A DNA stretch of 64,000 bases from Sphingobacterium phlebotomi (GCF_008180195.1 NZ_VTAV01000002.1:248001-312000), one strand, 5' to 3'. Positions 25,014 to 34,262 are shown, counted from the first letter of the stretch. The notes: generated from the letters alone by a model not told the origin. A program made the numbers and translations.

Positions 25014-26294
25014 TTAATTGTTTCGGTTTGCTTGCTCATCGAAAAGAAGGACAGGGTGACCTGCCTTTACAGTTCCACTTATCAGCCTTACCTTCTTGGA
25101 GAAAAGACCTTTTGCTGCTTCAATGCCTGCTCCGGTAGCTTGGGTTAGCAATGAGGGATCCATACTCATAAATTGCATGCTCTGTACGGCCCGCTGTGAC
25201 CCTTCCTTGGCTGCATCACGACTTATCGCCCCAGGAATGTTGATCCCCTCAACACCGTCACTGTCGTATACGGTAAGGGACACAGGAAGTTGGTAGTTTC
25301 CATACTGTATCCCCGAGACTTTCACCTGCAACCGTTCATTACGGAGGTCACATATTCCGGTCAGAAAATTCCCCGCAGGTATGCGGATTCCGTTTACATA
25401 GATATCGTCTGTTAGCCTAAGTTTAAGGTTGGAACCGGATATGACGGTTTTCGTCTCATGGACAACCGCAGTTATTCCTGTCGTTTCTCCTATACCTATT
25501 GGATCATTCAATCCATGCACTGTTAGCGTGAAGAAGCCGTTGCGTACATTCTCTTCCTCATGTGATAGTACTAAAGACGTATCTACTCTGTTGAGACCAC
25601 TTTCAGAAGTCCGGTGGACAATGGAAACCGCATTTTTTCGCGTTTTTCCGTTCACGGGAAAAACAATTCCTCTCTGCTGTTCTGATTGGCTTCTTATTCT
25701 TTCCTGAACCCTATCCGGATGCTGTATATCCATTATCTTTTCAAGCATTCCATCCAGTACCTCCAACTCGGGATCAGGAAGTGATGGTTCTTCCATTCGC
25801 TGCATCATAGCTTCTAATCTTTTGAGGGAAGCATCCGAGTCGATACTTTCCCTCTCCGCATACAATTCGCTGATGGGTTCATTCGTGCTGGTTTCCTGTA
25901 AAGCTATCGTTCGTTCGAGCTCAGCTATACGTCTACGCAATTCACGCTCACTGTCCACATGATCTTCCCGGAAAGCATAGCTTTCAAATTCTTCTTCTGA
26001 CATGAATTCATCCAGCTCTTCATCCATTGAATCCGGGTCTACACCTTCATCAATTTCGCCATCGTTCTCTGGTTCTACGTCGCGATAAAGGCTCATTTTG
26101 TCAAGTGCATTGTCTTCGAGCCGCGCTTCCGGCAACTCTGTATTGATTCCAAGGTGTTGCTGATTCTCATTGTCCTGACTTCCCTTTCCTCCACCCAAAG
26201 CCCAAAAGGCAAATGTCATGAATGGTAGTACAAGCAGAGGGAGGGCAATAAGGAATTTCCTCCTTTTCTGATAGTTTTCCGATTTTGTTTCCAT
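25014..26294 (-). CDS. traM: Conjugative transposon protein TraM
   Basis: A 426-residue VirB10-like protein. The N terminus is short and cytoplasmic (METKSENYQKRRKFLIA), with one transmembrane helix (LPLLVLPFMTFAFWALGGG), then a long periplasmic acidic and coiled linker (DEELDEFMSEEEFESYAF, then RELRRRIAELERTIALQE), and a C-terminal TraM beta-barrel domain (GLNRVDTSLVLS to the end, with IPAGNFLTGICDLRNERLQVKVSGIQYGN, VYDSDGVEGINIPG). All of this fits the Bacteroides TraM family. The spacing to traL is 39 bp. It bridges the inner and outer membrane parts of the transfer channel. Confidence 0.9.
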   Translation of the reverse strand: METKSENYQKRRKFLIALPLLVLPFMTFAFWALGGGKGSQDNENQQHLGINTELPEARLEDNALDKMSLYRDVEPENDGEIDEGVDPDSMDEELDEFMSEEEFESYAFREDHVDSERELRRRIAELERTIALQETSTNEPISELYAERESIDSDASLKRLEAMMQRMEEPSLPDPELEVLDGMLEKIMDIQHPDRVQERIRSQSEQQRGIVFPVNGKTRKNAVSIVHRTSESGLNRVDTSLVLSHEEENVRNGFFTLTVHGLNDPIGIGETTGITAVVHETKTVISGSNLKLRLTDDIYVNGIRIPAGNFLTGICDLRNERLQVKVSGIQYGNYQLPVSLTVYDSDGVEGINIPGAISRDAAKEGSQRAVQSMQFMSMDPSLLTQATGAGIEAAKGLFSKKVRLISGTVKAGHPVLLFDEQANRNN

Positions 26295-26333
26295 TTCTAG
26301 TATTTGATTTTATCCCTTTAATAATTTTTATCT

Positions 26334-26636
26334 TTACTTAATGTCCAGTGTATCAACAGGAGGTACAAGGTGGGGCGGTTTATATGGCTCACCAATCCCC
26401 ATGACACTGGTATCTGTCATATCATTGGACGACCACGCATCGACGAGTATTGCAGTGCAATAGCATATCCCGCAGGCTAGAAAAAGGAAGAACAAGAACT
26501 TTTTCTGCAAATCAGAACATTTCTGTTCCCATTGGGCTAATCGCTTGGCGATTTGCAGCTTTGTTTTAACGAGTATACCAGCGATTGCCTTGACCATACG
26601 TTCTGTCAGATTTTCGTGCTTTTCTTGTGCTTTCAT
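26334..26636 (-). CDS. traL: Conjugative transposon protein TraL-like
   Basis: A 100-residue membrane protein: an N-terminal helical cytoplasmic part (ENLTERMVKAIAGILVKTKLQIAKRLAQWEQKCSDLQKKF), one transmembrane segment (LFFLFLACGICYCTAILVDAWS), and a short periplasmic tail rich in Pro (YKPPHLVPPVDTLDIK). Position between traK and traM and the topology match TraL (DUF3989) of Bacteroides conjugative transposons. Sequence similarity alone would be weak, so the name rests partly on position. Confidence 0.78.
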   Translation of the reverse strand: MKAQEKHENLTERMVKAIAGILVKTKLQIAKRLAQWEQKCSDLQKKFLFFLFLACGICYCTAILVDAWSSNDMTDTSVMGIGEPYKPPHLVPPVDTLDIK

Positions 26637-26650
26637 GAGTACTCCTATGT

Positions 26651-27292
26651 TTATCGCCTTTTAGAATCAAGATCTGTGTTTTCGATTATATTCCACCGTT
26701 CAATAAGAAAGCCGTGGGGATTGTTATCAGATCTCGCCACGATCCTCAGTTGCCCTTCCGTAATAAGTGTTCTGGTAACGATGGCAGTTGGCCTGATAAT
26801 TTTTTGTTTACCGTGATACCGGAATCGAAAAGGAATTTCCTGGAACTCTACGATAATACTGTCCGCCGCAACTGTCTGGCTTATATTGCCCGAAATTATA
26901 TTAGCGTAAAAGTTACTTTCCTGTAAATCGTCGTATTGCTTTCTTGCCGATCCATCCGCCAGATACAAAGCCCTGCCGATATTGCGTTTAATGACTTCGT
27001 TGTCGGGATCTAGGGTAAAAAAATAACTATGGAACGATCGGATGTGGCTTCGTGCTTCGACAGGTAGGTTGTCATTCCGGTCTTCGGCGGAAGCCTCAAA
27101 CGCTTTTTCATTGGCTAAGATGTAAATTCTACCTTCCGCTTCACTGATCTTAAGGTAGCTTCGATGTATTGTGAAGCAGCAGACCACCACGCAAGCGGCA
27201 ATTATAACGAACGTAAATAATTTGACATGCCTAAACGATGTTTCGATATTGTTAAATTGCTTAAACACTAGTATCCTCTCTTTCTTTTTCAC
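26651..27292 (-). CDS. traK: Conjugative transposon protein TraK
   Basis: A 213-residue VirB8-like inner-membrane protein. A cytoplasmic N terminus (MKKKERILVFKQFNNIETSFRHVKLF) leads to one transmembrane helix (TFVIIAACVVVCCFTIHRSY), followed by a periplasmic domain with YILANEKAFEASAEDRNDNLPVEARSHIRSFHSYFFTLDPD, which is the TraK signature (ANEKAFEA, then HVxxFHxxFFTLxPD). Length is typical. It belongs to the inner-membrane core complex of the transfer apparatus. It lies between traJ and traL. Confidence 0.92.
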   Translation of the reverse strand: MKKKERILVFKQFNNIETSFRHVKLFTFVIIAACVVVCCFTIHRSYLKISEAEGRIYILANEKAFEASAEDRNDNLPVEARSHIRSFHSYFFTLDPDNEVIKRNIGRALYLADGSARKQYDDLQESNFYANIISGNISQTVAADSIIVEFQEIPFRFRYHGKQKIIRPTAIVTRTLITEGQLRIVARSDNNPHGFLIERWNIIENTDLDSKRR

Positions 27293-27363
27293 TATTTATT
27301 CGAACTGTGTTTCGATATCCTACTCAATCAGAACACTTTTTAATCCTCCCTAAACTTATTCTA

Positions 27364-28377
27364 CTATAAAATCTTGCCAGCAGCCATCATAGCAGCCTTA
27401 CCTGCTGCTCGGGTAGCATTGTTGACTTTATGCAGAAGCGTATCATTTCCTCCTGGCTGGACGATGTAACCCGCGACTGTCGGCACCGTTGTATATCCGA
27501 TTATTGCAATAACCATGAATACTAGATAAGCGGTTGAACTCATGAATCCCTGATCCTGCAGTATCATATTTTCAAGTATTTTGGAACAGATTGCACCGAA
27601 TATGTTGGCTACCGGAAGCCACATGTAAACATGTATATAGCGCGCAAACCAGTTAACAAGCGTGTTCTCAAATCCATCAAAAACACTCAGTCCGAGACTC
27701 AGTGGCCCTATGATAGCCAGAACGACCAGGTAAAATGTTCTGATAACATTGATGCAGAGACTGGCAGCGGCATAAAGGATATGTAGTCCTTCGCTGAACC
27801 AAAGCGATATTGCATTTTTTATGCTGAACCAGCTAAAGGCATTTTTAAGTCCTGAGAACAGGCGGTTATCTCCACTAGGCGTGCTTTCTTCATATTTCTC
27901 GATATCAGGGTTCTCTCCCGGAAAAATTGTCTCGGACGGAGTTTCCTTAATCTCCTTTTCCCTTTGGTCAATATGATGCATGATCGCATGGTGGCTATCA
28001 ATAGCCATTGCCCGTGTACCCTGTTCTATAGGTTTGAGTACCCCATTCATCAGCGCAATAAGATGTGGAAATAATAAGATTGCTATACCGATTCCGAACG
28101 GCCGTAGTAAAGGAAAAAAATCAATGGGTTCAGCATTTGCTATGTGCCTCCAGACCCTGATGGAGATGTACCAAAGAGCCCCAAATCCTGCCAGTGCCCT
28201 TCCGGTATCAATCAATCTGCTGCCCAAGGGCATCATTTCCTCAAAGAGATCGTCGAGGATACGGTTGAAACCATAAATGTAATCTCCAGCCTGCGCGCAG
28301 GCTACCTGTGGAACAACGCATACGACCAGCAACATCGTTGCTAATACTGCCGTCCTTTTTGTGCTATTTCGTTTCAT
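27364..28377 (-). CDS. traJ: Conjugative transposon protein TraJ
   Basis: A 337-residue polytopic inner-membrane protein, VirB6-like. A signal-like N terminus (VVCVVPQVACAQAG) is followed by the TraJ motif region FNRILDDLFEEMMPLGSRLIDTGRALAGFGALWYISIRVWRHIANAEPIDFFPLLRPFGIGIAILLFP, then several transmembrane helices (LYAAASLCINVIRTFYLVVLAIIGPLSLGLSVFDGF, then VFMVIAIIGYTTVPTVAGYIVQPGG). The family and length are clear. It overlaps the stop of the TraI-like gene upstream by 14 bp, so translation is coupled. Confidence 0.93.
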   Translation of the reverse strand: MKRNSTKRTAVLATMLLVVCVVPQVACAQAGDYIYGFNRILDDLFEEMMPLGSRLIDTGRALAGFGALWYISIRVWRHIANAEPIDFFPLLRPFGIGIAILLFPHLIALMNGVLKPIEQGTRAMAIDSHHAIMHHIDQREKEIKETPSETIFPGENPDIEKYEESTPSGDNRLFSGLKNAFSWFSIKNAISLWFSEGLHILYAAASLCINVIRTFYLVVLAIIGPLSLGLSVFDGFENTLVNWFARYIHVYMWLPVANIFGAICSKILENMILQDQGFMSSTAYLVFMVIAIIGYTTVPTVAGYIVQPGGNDTLLHKVNNATRAAGKAAMMAAGKIL

Positions 28378-29005
28378 AAAGTCTCTTTAACATTTCCTGT
28401 TCATTCAGTCCTTTTTCTCTGTTTATGTCAACAGCATTTGCCCGTCTAATGAAATCTCTAAGGAATACTATTTTATTCTGCATGTCTAGATACAGCCGGT
28501 CTATTGCCTCCAGCCGTTCCTGGTCACTCATCCGCAGCTGGCTAGCGGTCAGTACCATTGTCAGTTCGTCCAGATTGTCCAGGCTTTGGTCAAGCAGATT
28601 TTTGTAAACTTTCGATACATAATCAATTTCCCGGGTCGAGAATCTGCCTCCGGCAGCAAACCAGTTATAGGCTTGTCGATATTCCCGAAGCAGGTCGCTC
28701 TGGTAGCGCAGAATGTCAGCTACTTTACGGTATTTGGCGATTTCTGGGTTTACAGCCATCAACCCATCAAGAAAGTTTTTATGCAGGTTAAAGTTGCCCT
28801 CTGATATATCTTTAATCGTATTGTACCCGTTAAAGACAACGTCGTAACCCTTTTTCATATCCGAAAGGATAGCTTTGAACTGCGCCAATTTTTCTACGTT
28901 CAATAGCAACTGCTGTACCTCCGCCGATTGGGCGGAAACGAGGTGTAGCTGCAGGCAGCATGTCGATATGCTTAGTAACACGATCTTTCTTAATAAACTT
29001 TTCAT
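28364..29005 (-). CDS. TraI-like conjugative transfer protein, copy 3
   Basis: A 213-residue exported protein starting MKSLLRKIVLLSISTCC with a signal peptide ending HLVSAQ; the longer reading frame adds 15 residues that would precede the signal, so I use this ATG. The mature part is helical, coiled-coil-like, with GYDVVFNGYNTIKDISEGNFNLHKNFLDGL and LTASQLRMSDQERLEAIDRLYLDMQ. It is a paralogue of the genes at 29896 and 31046: all three share an N-x-L-x-(R/K)-(M/L)-S-D-x-x-R-L/I block. Similar proteins stand at the traI/DUF4141 position. It overlaps traJ by 14 bp. Confidence 0.85.
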   Translation of the reverse strand: MKSLLRKIVLLSISTCCLQLHLVSAQSAEVQQLLLNVEKLAQFKAILSDMKKGYDVVFNGYNTIKDISEGNFNLHKNFLDGLMAVNPEIAKYRKVADILRYQSDLLREYRQAYNWFAAGGRFSTREIDYVSKVYKNLLDQSLDNLDELTMVLTASQLRMSDQERLEAIDRLYLDMQNKIVFLRDFIRRANAVDINREKGLNEQEMLKRLYETK

Positions 29006-29016
29006 TTCGATAGTAT

Positions 29017-29856
29017 TTAAGTATGGCAGGTGCCGGAGCATTCTCCCCATTCGACTGTTTCAGTTATGTTGAATTCCACCTCGCTCAGTGGGACACAGGA
29101 ACGATGTAGGTAAACAGGATTTTTTATCCCCTGCTGGGTACTATTTCGGATGGCTTCGTCTACACGTACGGCTGCCGCAAAATCTTCTGGTGCATGCAGT
29201 TTGCGCATTGCCCAGGTATGGTCAGATTGATATGGACAAAAAACACAGGCGGATTTGGGAGGTATGGGAAGATTTTTCTGTTTATACCACTCCATTATGT
29301 TCTTTCTGTCCCGAGGGACTGCCCAGGGGATCCGTTCTACGTTGCCCCAACTGTCCACTTTGAGCCCTAAAAAAGGGTATACATTGACCTTCCAACGCTC
29401 TCTCGGTATGCTCATCCGTTCAGCTTCATCTAATGTGATGCCGATGCAGACATCCGTCTGCGGTCGTCTCGCTCTCTTGGGAAGTTTATATACATGATCC
29501 CGTATATAATCATCGACCTGCCGGATTTTGTAGTCCCCCGTACATTGTCTCCGAAGCATTCCAACTTTGCCCGTAGCACTGGAAGTAAACGCAGGGATTG
29601 ATGCAAACCTCGTAGAATTAGATTTATAGATAAGATCTTGATACAGGTTTTTATCTTTTACCACTGCGATCTTGATCCCATTATTCTGTTTTTGCCAATT
29701 TTTGAGATACTCCAGATACGAATAAGTAGCGGTGCTTTCGCGTCCCGTGTCTGAAAATATAGCGACATTAGCCGTTGGCATCTCTTTCATACTTGCCATG
29801 TAATATAGAGCCGTGCTCTGAACTCCGAGTCCTAAGGATATCACTTTTGTCATCAT
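29017..29856 (-). CDS. Phosphoadenosine phosphosulfate reductase-like protein
   Basis: A 279-residue member of the PP-loop (adenine nucleotide alpha hydrolase) superfamily. MTKVISLGLGVQSTALYYMA is the nucleotide-binding PP-loop (SxGxxST), followed by VAIFSDTGRES, RRQCTGDYKIRQVDDYIRD and a C-terminal CVFCPYQSDHTW pair of cysteines that could bind a metal. It lacks the ECGLH motif of assimilatory PAPS reductases, so a sulfite-forming role is unlikely. Mobile-element homologues occur in phages and ICEs; DndC of phosphorothioation systems is a more distant relative, but no dnd genes are near. It lies inside the tra operon between two traI-like genes. Function unknown. Confidence 0.82.
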   Translation of the reverse strand: MMTKVISLGLGVQSTALYYMASMKEMPTANVAIFSDTGRESTATYSYLEYLKNWQKQNNGIKIAVVKDKNLYQDLIYKSNSTRFASIPAFTSSATGKVGMLRRQCTGDYKIRQVDDYIRDHVYKLPKRARRPQTDVCIGITLDEAERMSIPRERWKVNVYPFLGLKVDSWGNVERIPWAVPRDRKNIMEWYKQKNLPIPPKSACVFCPYQSDHTWAMRKLHAPEDFAAAVRVDEAIRNSTQQGIKNPVYLHRSCVPLSEVEFNITETVEWGECSGTCHT

Positions 29857-29895
29857 CTACCTCCCTTCACATTATCCTTTCTTTACGTTTTCCAC

Positions 29896-30564
29896 TTACC
29901 TTCTTAATCCGTGCATCTCCCTAAGCATATCCATGCTAGTTGTTTCCCGTTGCTTTTTCTCCAACATCCCTACGAGTAAAGGCAGATTATTTCGATGAAC
30001 CTGATACAGTTCTTGCGAACTTTTGTAGATTTTATCGATACGATCTATACGCTCATCGTCTGTAAGTTCCAAAATGCCGGGAGTAACCACTAATTCCATT
30101 TCATAAAGCCCATTGTCTGAGCTGCGGGCAAGTGCATCAAGCAGCTTTCTTACATTTTCTTTTTCGCTGATGGTGAGCAGACCTGAACCACCTATTCTCC
30201 TCCAGGTATTGTGGCGTTGCCGTTCCATCTCACTATGCAGCTTGATGATTGATTCCGCTTGGCTACTTTTCAGCAGTTCGGGGTTAACCTGTTTCAGGTG
30301 ATCGAAGAAATCATTGTGGAGGTTGAATTCACCACCAGCAAATCGACTGATTGCGCCCGTGCCATCCTTAACCAGATTATATCCCTCTTCCAATTGAGCT
30401 CCGTATGCCCATAGAGCCGATATCTGCTGAGCAAGGTATTCCCGCTGTGTTTTCTTCTGTCTGAACCATTCTTTAAAAGTCTGCGCGTGCAAGGTTGGCG
30501 CGTGAAACAGAATCAATACTAACAGCACGATGCTCACTTTTATAAAATTATCTATCTCTCTCAT
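29896..30564 (-). CDS. TraI-like conjugative transfer protein, copy 2
   Basis: A 222-residue exported protein with signal peptide ending APTLHAQ. The mature part is helical: QREYLAQQISALWAYGAQLEEGYNLVKDGTGAISRFAGGEFNLHNDFFDHLKQVNPELLKS, then VTPGILELTDDERIDRIDKIYKSSQELYQVHRNNL. It is a paralogue of the genes at 28364 and 31046; in all three a GEFNLH/GNFNLH-like or equivalent central segment and the L-x-x-x-D/S-D-x-x-R block recur. It is likely a periplasmic accessory of the transfer channel, as DUF4141/TraI proteins are. It is followed by the PAPS-reductase-like gene. Confidence 0.82.
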   Translation of the reverse strand: MREIDNFIKVSIVLLVLILFHAPTLHAQTFKEWFRQKKTQREYLAQQISALWAYGAQLEEGYNLVKDGTGAISRFAGGEFNLHNDFFDHLKQVNPELLKSSQAESIIKLHSEMERQRHNTWRRIGGSGLLTISEKENVRKLLDALARSSDNGLYEMELVVTPGILELTDDERIDRIDKIYKSSQELYQVHRNNLPLLVGMLEKKQRETTSMDMLREMHGLRR

Positions 30565-30615
30565 CTAATTATCCTTTTCTCTGCAATTAGTTTCAGTAGG
30601 TAACTCACTTATTGA

Positions 30616-31035
30616 TCAAAGCCTAAATTTCCCTTTCATAATATCTTCCCAAGGTTTAGGCTTAGGGAATAATGAGTAAACTGCCTGACTACCTAGAATT
30701 TCGCTGTTGTTGTGGATTTCGTATGTCTGCATCTTGTGTGTTCTGGTGCTGGAGACCTGCATCTTTTCGATCTTGAAGCCTTGTTGTTCGTCAAACTTTA
30801 AATAAAAATGGCAGTAGATTTTTGAATCATACGGCATGCCTGTCTTTAGTTCAAATGAGCCATCTTGATATTTCCCTGCATCGTATCCTTGCAAAAATGT
30901 CTTTAGACATTTATCCAAGTCCGCTAGCAGTACTGAATTATGCGAACCGATGCTAAAATTGGAACTGTATCCCTTCTGTCGAAACAGTGCTCGCAGCTTC
31001 TTAATAGCTTCTTCTCTTTTAATTCTTTGTTCCAT
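30616..31035 (-). CDS. Hypothetical ICE protein within the tra operon
   Basis: A 139-residue soluble protein with no signal. The N terminus is helical (MEQRIKREEAIKKLRALFRQKGYSSNFSIGSHNSVLLADLDKCLKTFLQGYD) and the C-terminal half beta-rich (YCHFYLKFDEQQGFKIEKMQVSSTRTHKMQTYEI), ending PKPKPWEDIMKGKFRL. I do not recognise the family with certainty; the tail resembles that of several DUF3945-type ICE proteins. It sits 10 bp from the traI-like copy 1 gene, so it is co-transcribed with the transfer genes. Confidence 0.7.
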   Translation of the reverse strand: MEQRIKREEAIKKLRALFRQKGYSSNFSIGSHNSVLLADLDKCLKTFLQGYDAGKYQDGSFELKTGMPYDSKIYCHFYLKFDEQQGFKIEKMQVSSTRTHKMQTYEIHNNSEILGSQAVYSLFPKPKPWEDIMKGKFRL

Positions 31036-31045
31036 GATAGTTCAG

Positions 31046-31729
31046 TTAATCCAGCCCATATAATCTTCTTAACCTGTCGGCGTCGTTCGCGTCGTTTGTT
31101 CTTGAAACGCTCAACTTAAAATTCCGGTCATTGAATTTTCTGATATCAGTTAATACTATCTGCATATCATCGCCGATCTTATTTATCATTTCCAGTCGCT
31201 TACCATCACTCATCTGTGTACGCAAAGAACTAGCTACAAGCATTAGCTGATCAACATTCTTTAAGCTCTCGCGAAGCAAGCCCGAGTACACACCGTACAT
31301 ATAATCCAGTTCCTTCGGATTAAAGTTCCGGTCTCTTTGGAGCAGGTTCCAGGCGTGCTTGTATTCATCAGCTACATCGAGTTGGAGACGCACAATCTCA
31401 CGGATTTTCTTGTAGTTAGAGATTGCATTTTTTACCCTCCACAATTCCCTAAAATAGATATCATACTGTTCGCGTTGTTTTTCCGTCCACTCGGATATCT
31501 CGCCAAGTTTCAGCTTTGACATTGTATTTTCTAGTTCCTTCTGGGCATTCTGGAGCCATATAGTCTTGTTCTGAAGACGTTGTATCTGTAGGTCCACCGC
31601 CTTTATTACCTTCGTAATGCCGGCTTTGATAATTTCATAAATTCCAGCTTGGGCGGGCTTGGAGGGTACAAATACCATTGCGGCTATACAAAGCCAGATA
31701 CCACATATTTTCAAGTACTTTCCCATCAT
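31046..31729 (-). CDS. TraI-like conjugative transfer protein, copy 1
   Basis: A 227-residue exported protein with signal peptide ending SKPAQAG, the paralogue closest to typical TraI/DUF4141. The mature part is helical with a long amphipathic coil (VIKAVDLQIQRLQNKTIWLQNAQKELENTMSKLKL, then WRVKNAISNYKKIREIVRLQLDVADEYKHAWNLLQRDRNFNPKELDYMYGVYSGLLRESLKNVDQL) and the shared SLRTQMSDGKRLEMINKIGDDMQ block. It lies 8 bp downstream of traG, the position of traI in Bacteroides conjugative transposons (traG, traI, traJ). The two further copies follow downstream. Confidence 0.85.
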   Translation of the reverse strand: MMGKYLKICGIWLCIAAMVFVPSKPAQAGIYEIIKAGITKVIKAVDLQIQRLQNKTIWLQNAQKELENTMSKLKLGEISEWTEKQREQYDIYFRELWRVKNAISNYKKIREIVRLQLDVADEYKHAWNLLQRDRNFNPKELDYMYGVYSGLLRESLKNVDQLMLVASSLRTQMSDGKRLEMINKIGDDMQIVLTDIRKFNDRNFKLSVSRTNDANDADRLRRLYGLD

Positions 31730-31736
31730 TTATTTC

Positions 31737-34262
31737 TTAATTCTCCTTTAGTTCCGATGTGAGGGCCACAAGTCCCTTTAATATACTGCCATATTTTTTG
31801 GCATATTCCTGTACCTTTACTTTCTCTGTTTGTTCTGTGGAATACGCATAGTATTCCAATGGAGACGGCTCATAGCGATAAACCGTCATCAGCTGGTTCC
31901 CTAGTTCGATATAGACCTCTCGATATCTATAATTGGGATCGTTTGCGCGGTTTATTGACAGAACGAGATCCCGGCCCTTGTCGGTCATCCCCAATGCTTG
32001 CTGGATACCATCGAACTTGTTCTGAAATTTTTTCATGTCAAGGATGATTTTACAGTCCGCGTTGTTGATGATTGCGTCCCGGACGACAGGATTACCAATA
32101 ATATCATCGATTTCCTGCGTGACCGTTATCGCTTCACCAAAATGTTTCCGGACGGTTTTGTAGAGGTATTTCATGAATTCTGCCATACCGCCCTGTGCAA
32201 TCGCTTTCCACGCTTCTTCAATCACAATTACTTTTCGGACGCCCTTAAGTTTTCTCATCTTTGAAATGAACAATGACATCGTGATCAACGTTACAATGGG
32301 GAAAAGGATAGGATGATCCTTAATATTATCCAATTCTATGACTACAAAACGTTGGTTAAGCATATCCAAATTTTCCTTGGCATTTAGCAGATAATCAAAT
32401 TCCCCACCCTTGTAAAAGGGCCGAAGGACATATAGAAAATTGTTCATATCGAAATCCCTGTCCTTTACATTATCCTCTTTCAGCTCCTTGACGAATTCCC
32501 GCTGAAGGAATTCATAAAAAGTATCAAAGCAGGCGAAGATCTCCTTATATACCTGTAAAAACTTATAGTACGATTGAAGAGCGTTGGAAATGGCTACATA
32601 TTCGCTGCGACGAAATGTTTCATCATTTTGTTTCCAAAGTGCCACTAACAATGTTTTAATACTCTCTTTTTTTTCTGTATCCAGAATTTCGCCCTCCGCC
32701 AAAAAGAAGGGATTAAACTTTATTGGATTATCCTCACTGTACGTGAAATAGTATCCTCCAAGGAGTTCGCACAACCCTGTATAGGAATGTCCTACGTCTA
32801 TCACAACACAATGGGCATTCTGTAAAACGTAGCTATGGAGCAGGTGGTTCATAAACATGGATTTCCCCGAGCCTGAGCTCCCCGCCACGAGCTTATTGCG
32901 ATTTGTAATGATGCCCTTCATAGGCTCATCGCTGATATCGACGTGTAGAGGCAGTCCAGAAAGACGGTCCCCCAGCCGAATACCGAAAGGACTTTTTGAA
33001 GATCGGTATGTTGTTTCCATATTCAGAAAACAGGCTGCCTGCTCAGCAAATGTTTCGAAACACTCGTTCTCAGGAATTTCGGCGGCATTACCGGGGATGC
33101 CAGCCCACCACAATTGTGGTGCACCTGAGGTTTCCAGGTGGGGGACGATATCCATTTTTGCCAGGGCAGATGCCGTCTGGTTCCGTATATCATTAAGTTC
33201 ATCTTTACTATCCGTCCAGCAGATCAAATTGAAGTGAGCTTTTATAGGTGTTCTGGATTCGGATATAGCTTCATTGAGAAAATCCTGTGTAGCCTCCATC
33301 GATATTGCGTTCTCTCTGCTGTATGTCGCTAGCGACTGTAGTCTCCGCTGCTTCGCTTCCATTTTCTTCAACGTCTTGGAAGTATCCTCAACGACCATAT
33401 ATTGATTATAGATGTGGTTCACAGGTAACAGATGGCCCACCGGCGTAGCAAATCCTACGGCAAACTTTGTTTTATCTGTGGAATACTTATCGAAATGTTG
33501 CGTTGGAGAGCACGTTGTAGGCATATCCTCCACGTCAGACATCGAATACATCTCGACATGGCTTTTGCCTATTGTCATGTCCGGTTTAAAGACGATATCC
33601 TTTTGTTGAATACTTTCGTTTTGATCCGCTAAACCTATGTATTTCTCAATGAATCCACGCTTTTCCTTTGTCCCGATCAGTTCTTCTTCTTTTAGCTGTT
33701 CCAGAGTAATAAAAGAACTGTCAGATAGAATGCTCCTAAATTGTCCGACCGAATCCAGCAATTTTCTTAAATACTTTTCGTCGTTTACTCTCTGCGGTAG
33801 GATTCCCTTGCGCAAGAGAGTGGACGTTGCCGAACTCTGTGGCTTTCGATCCTGCGCCTTAAGTGTAAGCATCAGGTAGCATTCGTGGGCTAGGTAAGGA
33901 CGTTCATGGAAATATAGTTCGCTTCTTTTAAGAAAATTTGCTTCGCCTTCAAAATCCGCTTGATACTTTGCTTTTACGAACCAATCCTGCTTATGCATTA
34001 TGGTTCCTGTCGGTAGTACCTTGATAGCCTTAAGCCAAATATGGTGAAGAGCATCATACTCTTCCCTACTTAGTGTAAAGATTTCAGGTAAAGTAAGTTT
34101 AAAGGCTAGTGTAACATCTCCTTTCTTGGAAAGCACACAGTCATTTTCGACTTTCCATATGGGAAGCATGTCTTCCAGATTTGTTCCGCTCTGCGACGGT
34201 GTCTTACTCTGTAATATTACTGCTGCCAGGACAACTCCTGCCAATACCATGATAATTACCAT
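31737..34262 (-). CDS. traG: Conjugation ATPase TraG (VirB4 family)
   Basis: An 841-residue VirB4-type ATPase that powers assembly of the transfer channel. The N-terminal ~20 residues form a membrane helix (VLAGVVLAAVILQSK). The Walker A motif AGSSGSGKSMFMNHLLHSY is at residues 461-468, the Walker B KVIVIEEAWKAI at about 680, with TVRKHFGEAITVTQEIDDIIGNPVVRDAI beyond, as in Bacteroides TraG. The TraG N-terminal domain reads LEDMLPIWKVENDCVLSKKGDVTLAFKL. Length is normal. The gene overlaps traF by 7 bp. It is the surest marker that this is a conjugative element. Confidence 0.97.
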   Translation of the reverse strand: MVIIMVLAGVVLAAVILQSKTPSQSGTNLEDMLPIWKVENDCVLSKKGDVTLAFKLTLPEIFTLSREEYDALHHIWLKAIKVLPTGTIMHKQDWFVKAKYQADFEGEANFLKRSELYFHERPYLAHECYLMLTLKAQDRKPQSSATSTLLRKGILPQRVNDEKYLRKLLDSVGQFRSILSDSSFITLEQLKEEELIGTKEKRGFIEKYIGLADQNESIQQKDIVFKPDMTIGKSHVEMYSMSDVEDMPTTCSPTQHFDKYSTDKTKFAVGFATPVGHLLPVNHIYNQYMVVEDTSKTLKKMEAKQRRLQSLATYSRENAISMEATQDFLNEAISESRTPIKAHFNLICWTDSKDELNDIRNQTASALAKMDIVPHLETSGAPQLWWAGIPGNAAEIPENECFETFAEQAACFLNMETTYRSSKSPFGIRLGDRLSGLPLHVDISDEPMKGIITNRNKLVAGSSGSGKSMFMNHLLHSYVLQNAHCVVIDVGHSYTGLCELLGGYYFTYSEDNPIKFNPFFLAEGEILDTEKKESIKTLLVALWKQNDETFRRSEYVAISNALQSYYKFLQVYKEIFACFDTFYEFLQREFVKELKEDNVKDRDFDMNNFLYVLRPFYKGGEFDYLLNAKENLDMLNQRFVVIELDNIKDHPILFPIVTLITMSLFISKMRKLKGVRKVIVIEEAWKAIAQGGMAEFMKYLYKTVRKHFGEAITVTQEIDDIIGNPVVRDAIINNADCKIILDMKKFQNKFDGIQQALGMTDKGRDLVLSINRANDPNYRYREVYIELGNQLMTVYRYEPSPLEYYAYSTEQTEKVKVQEYAKKYGSILKGLVALTSELKEN

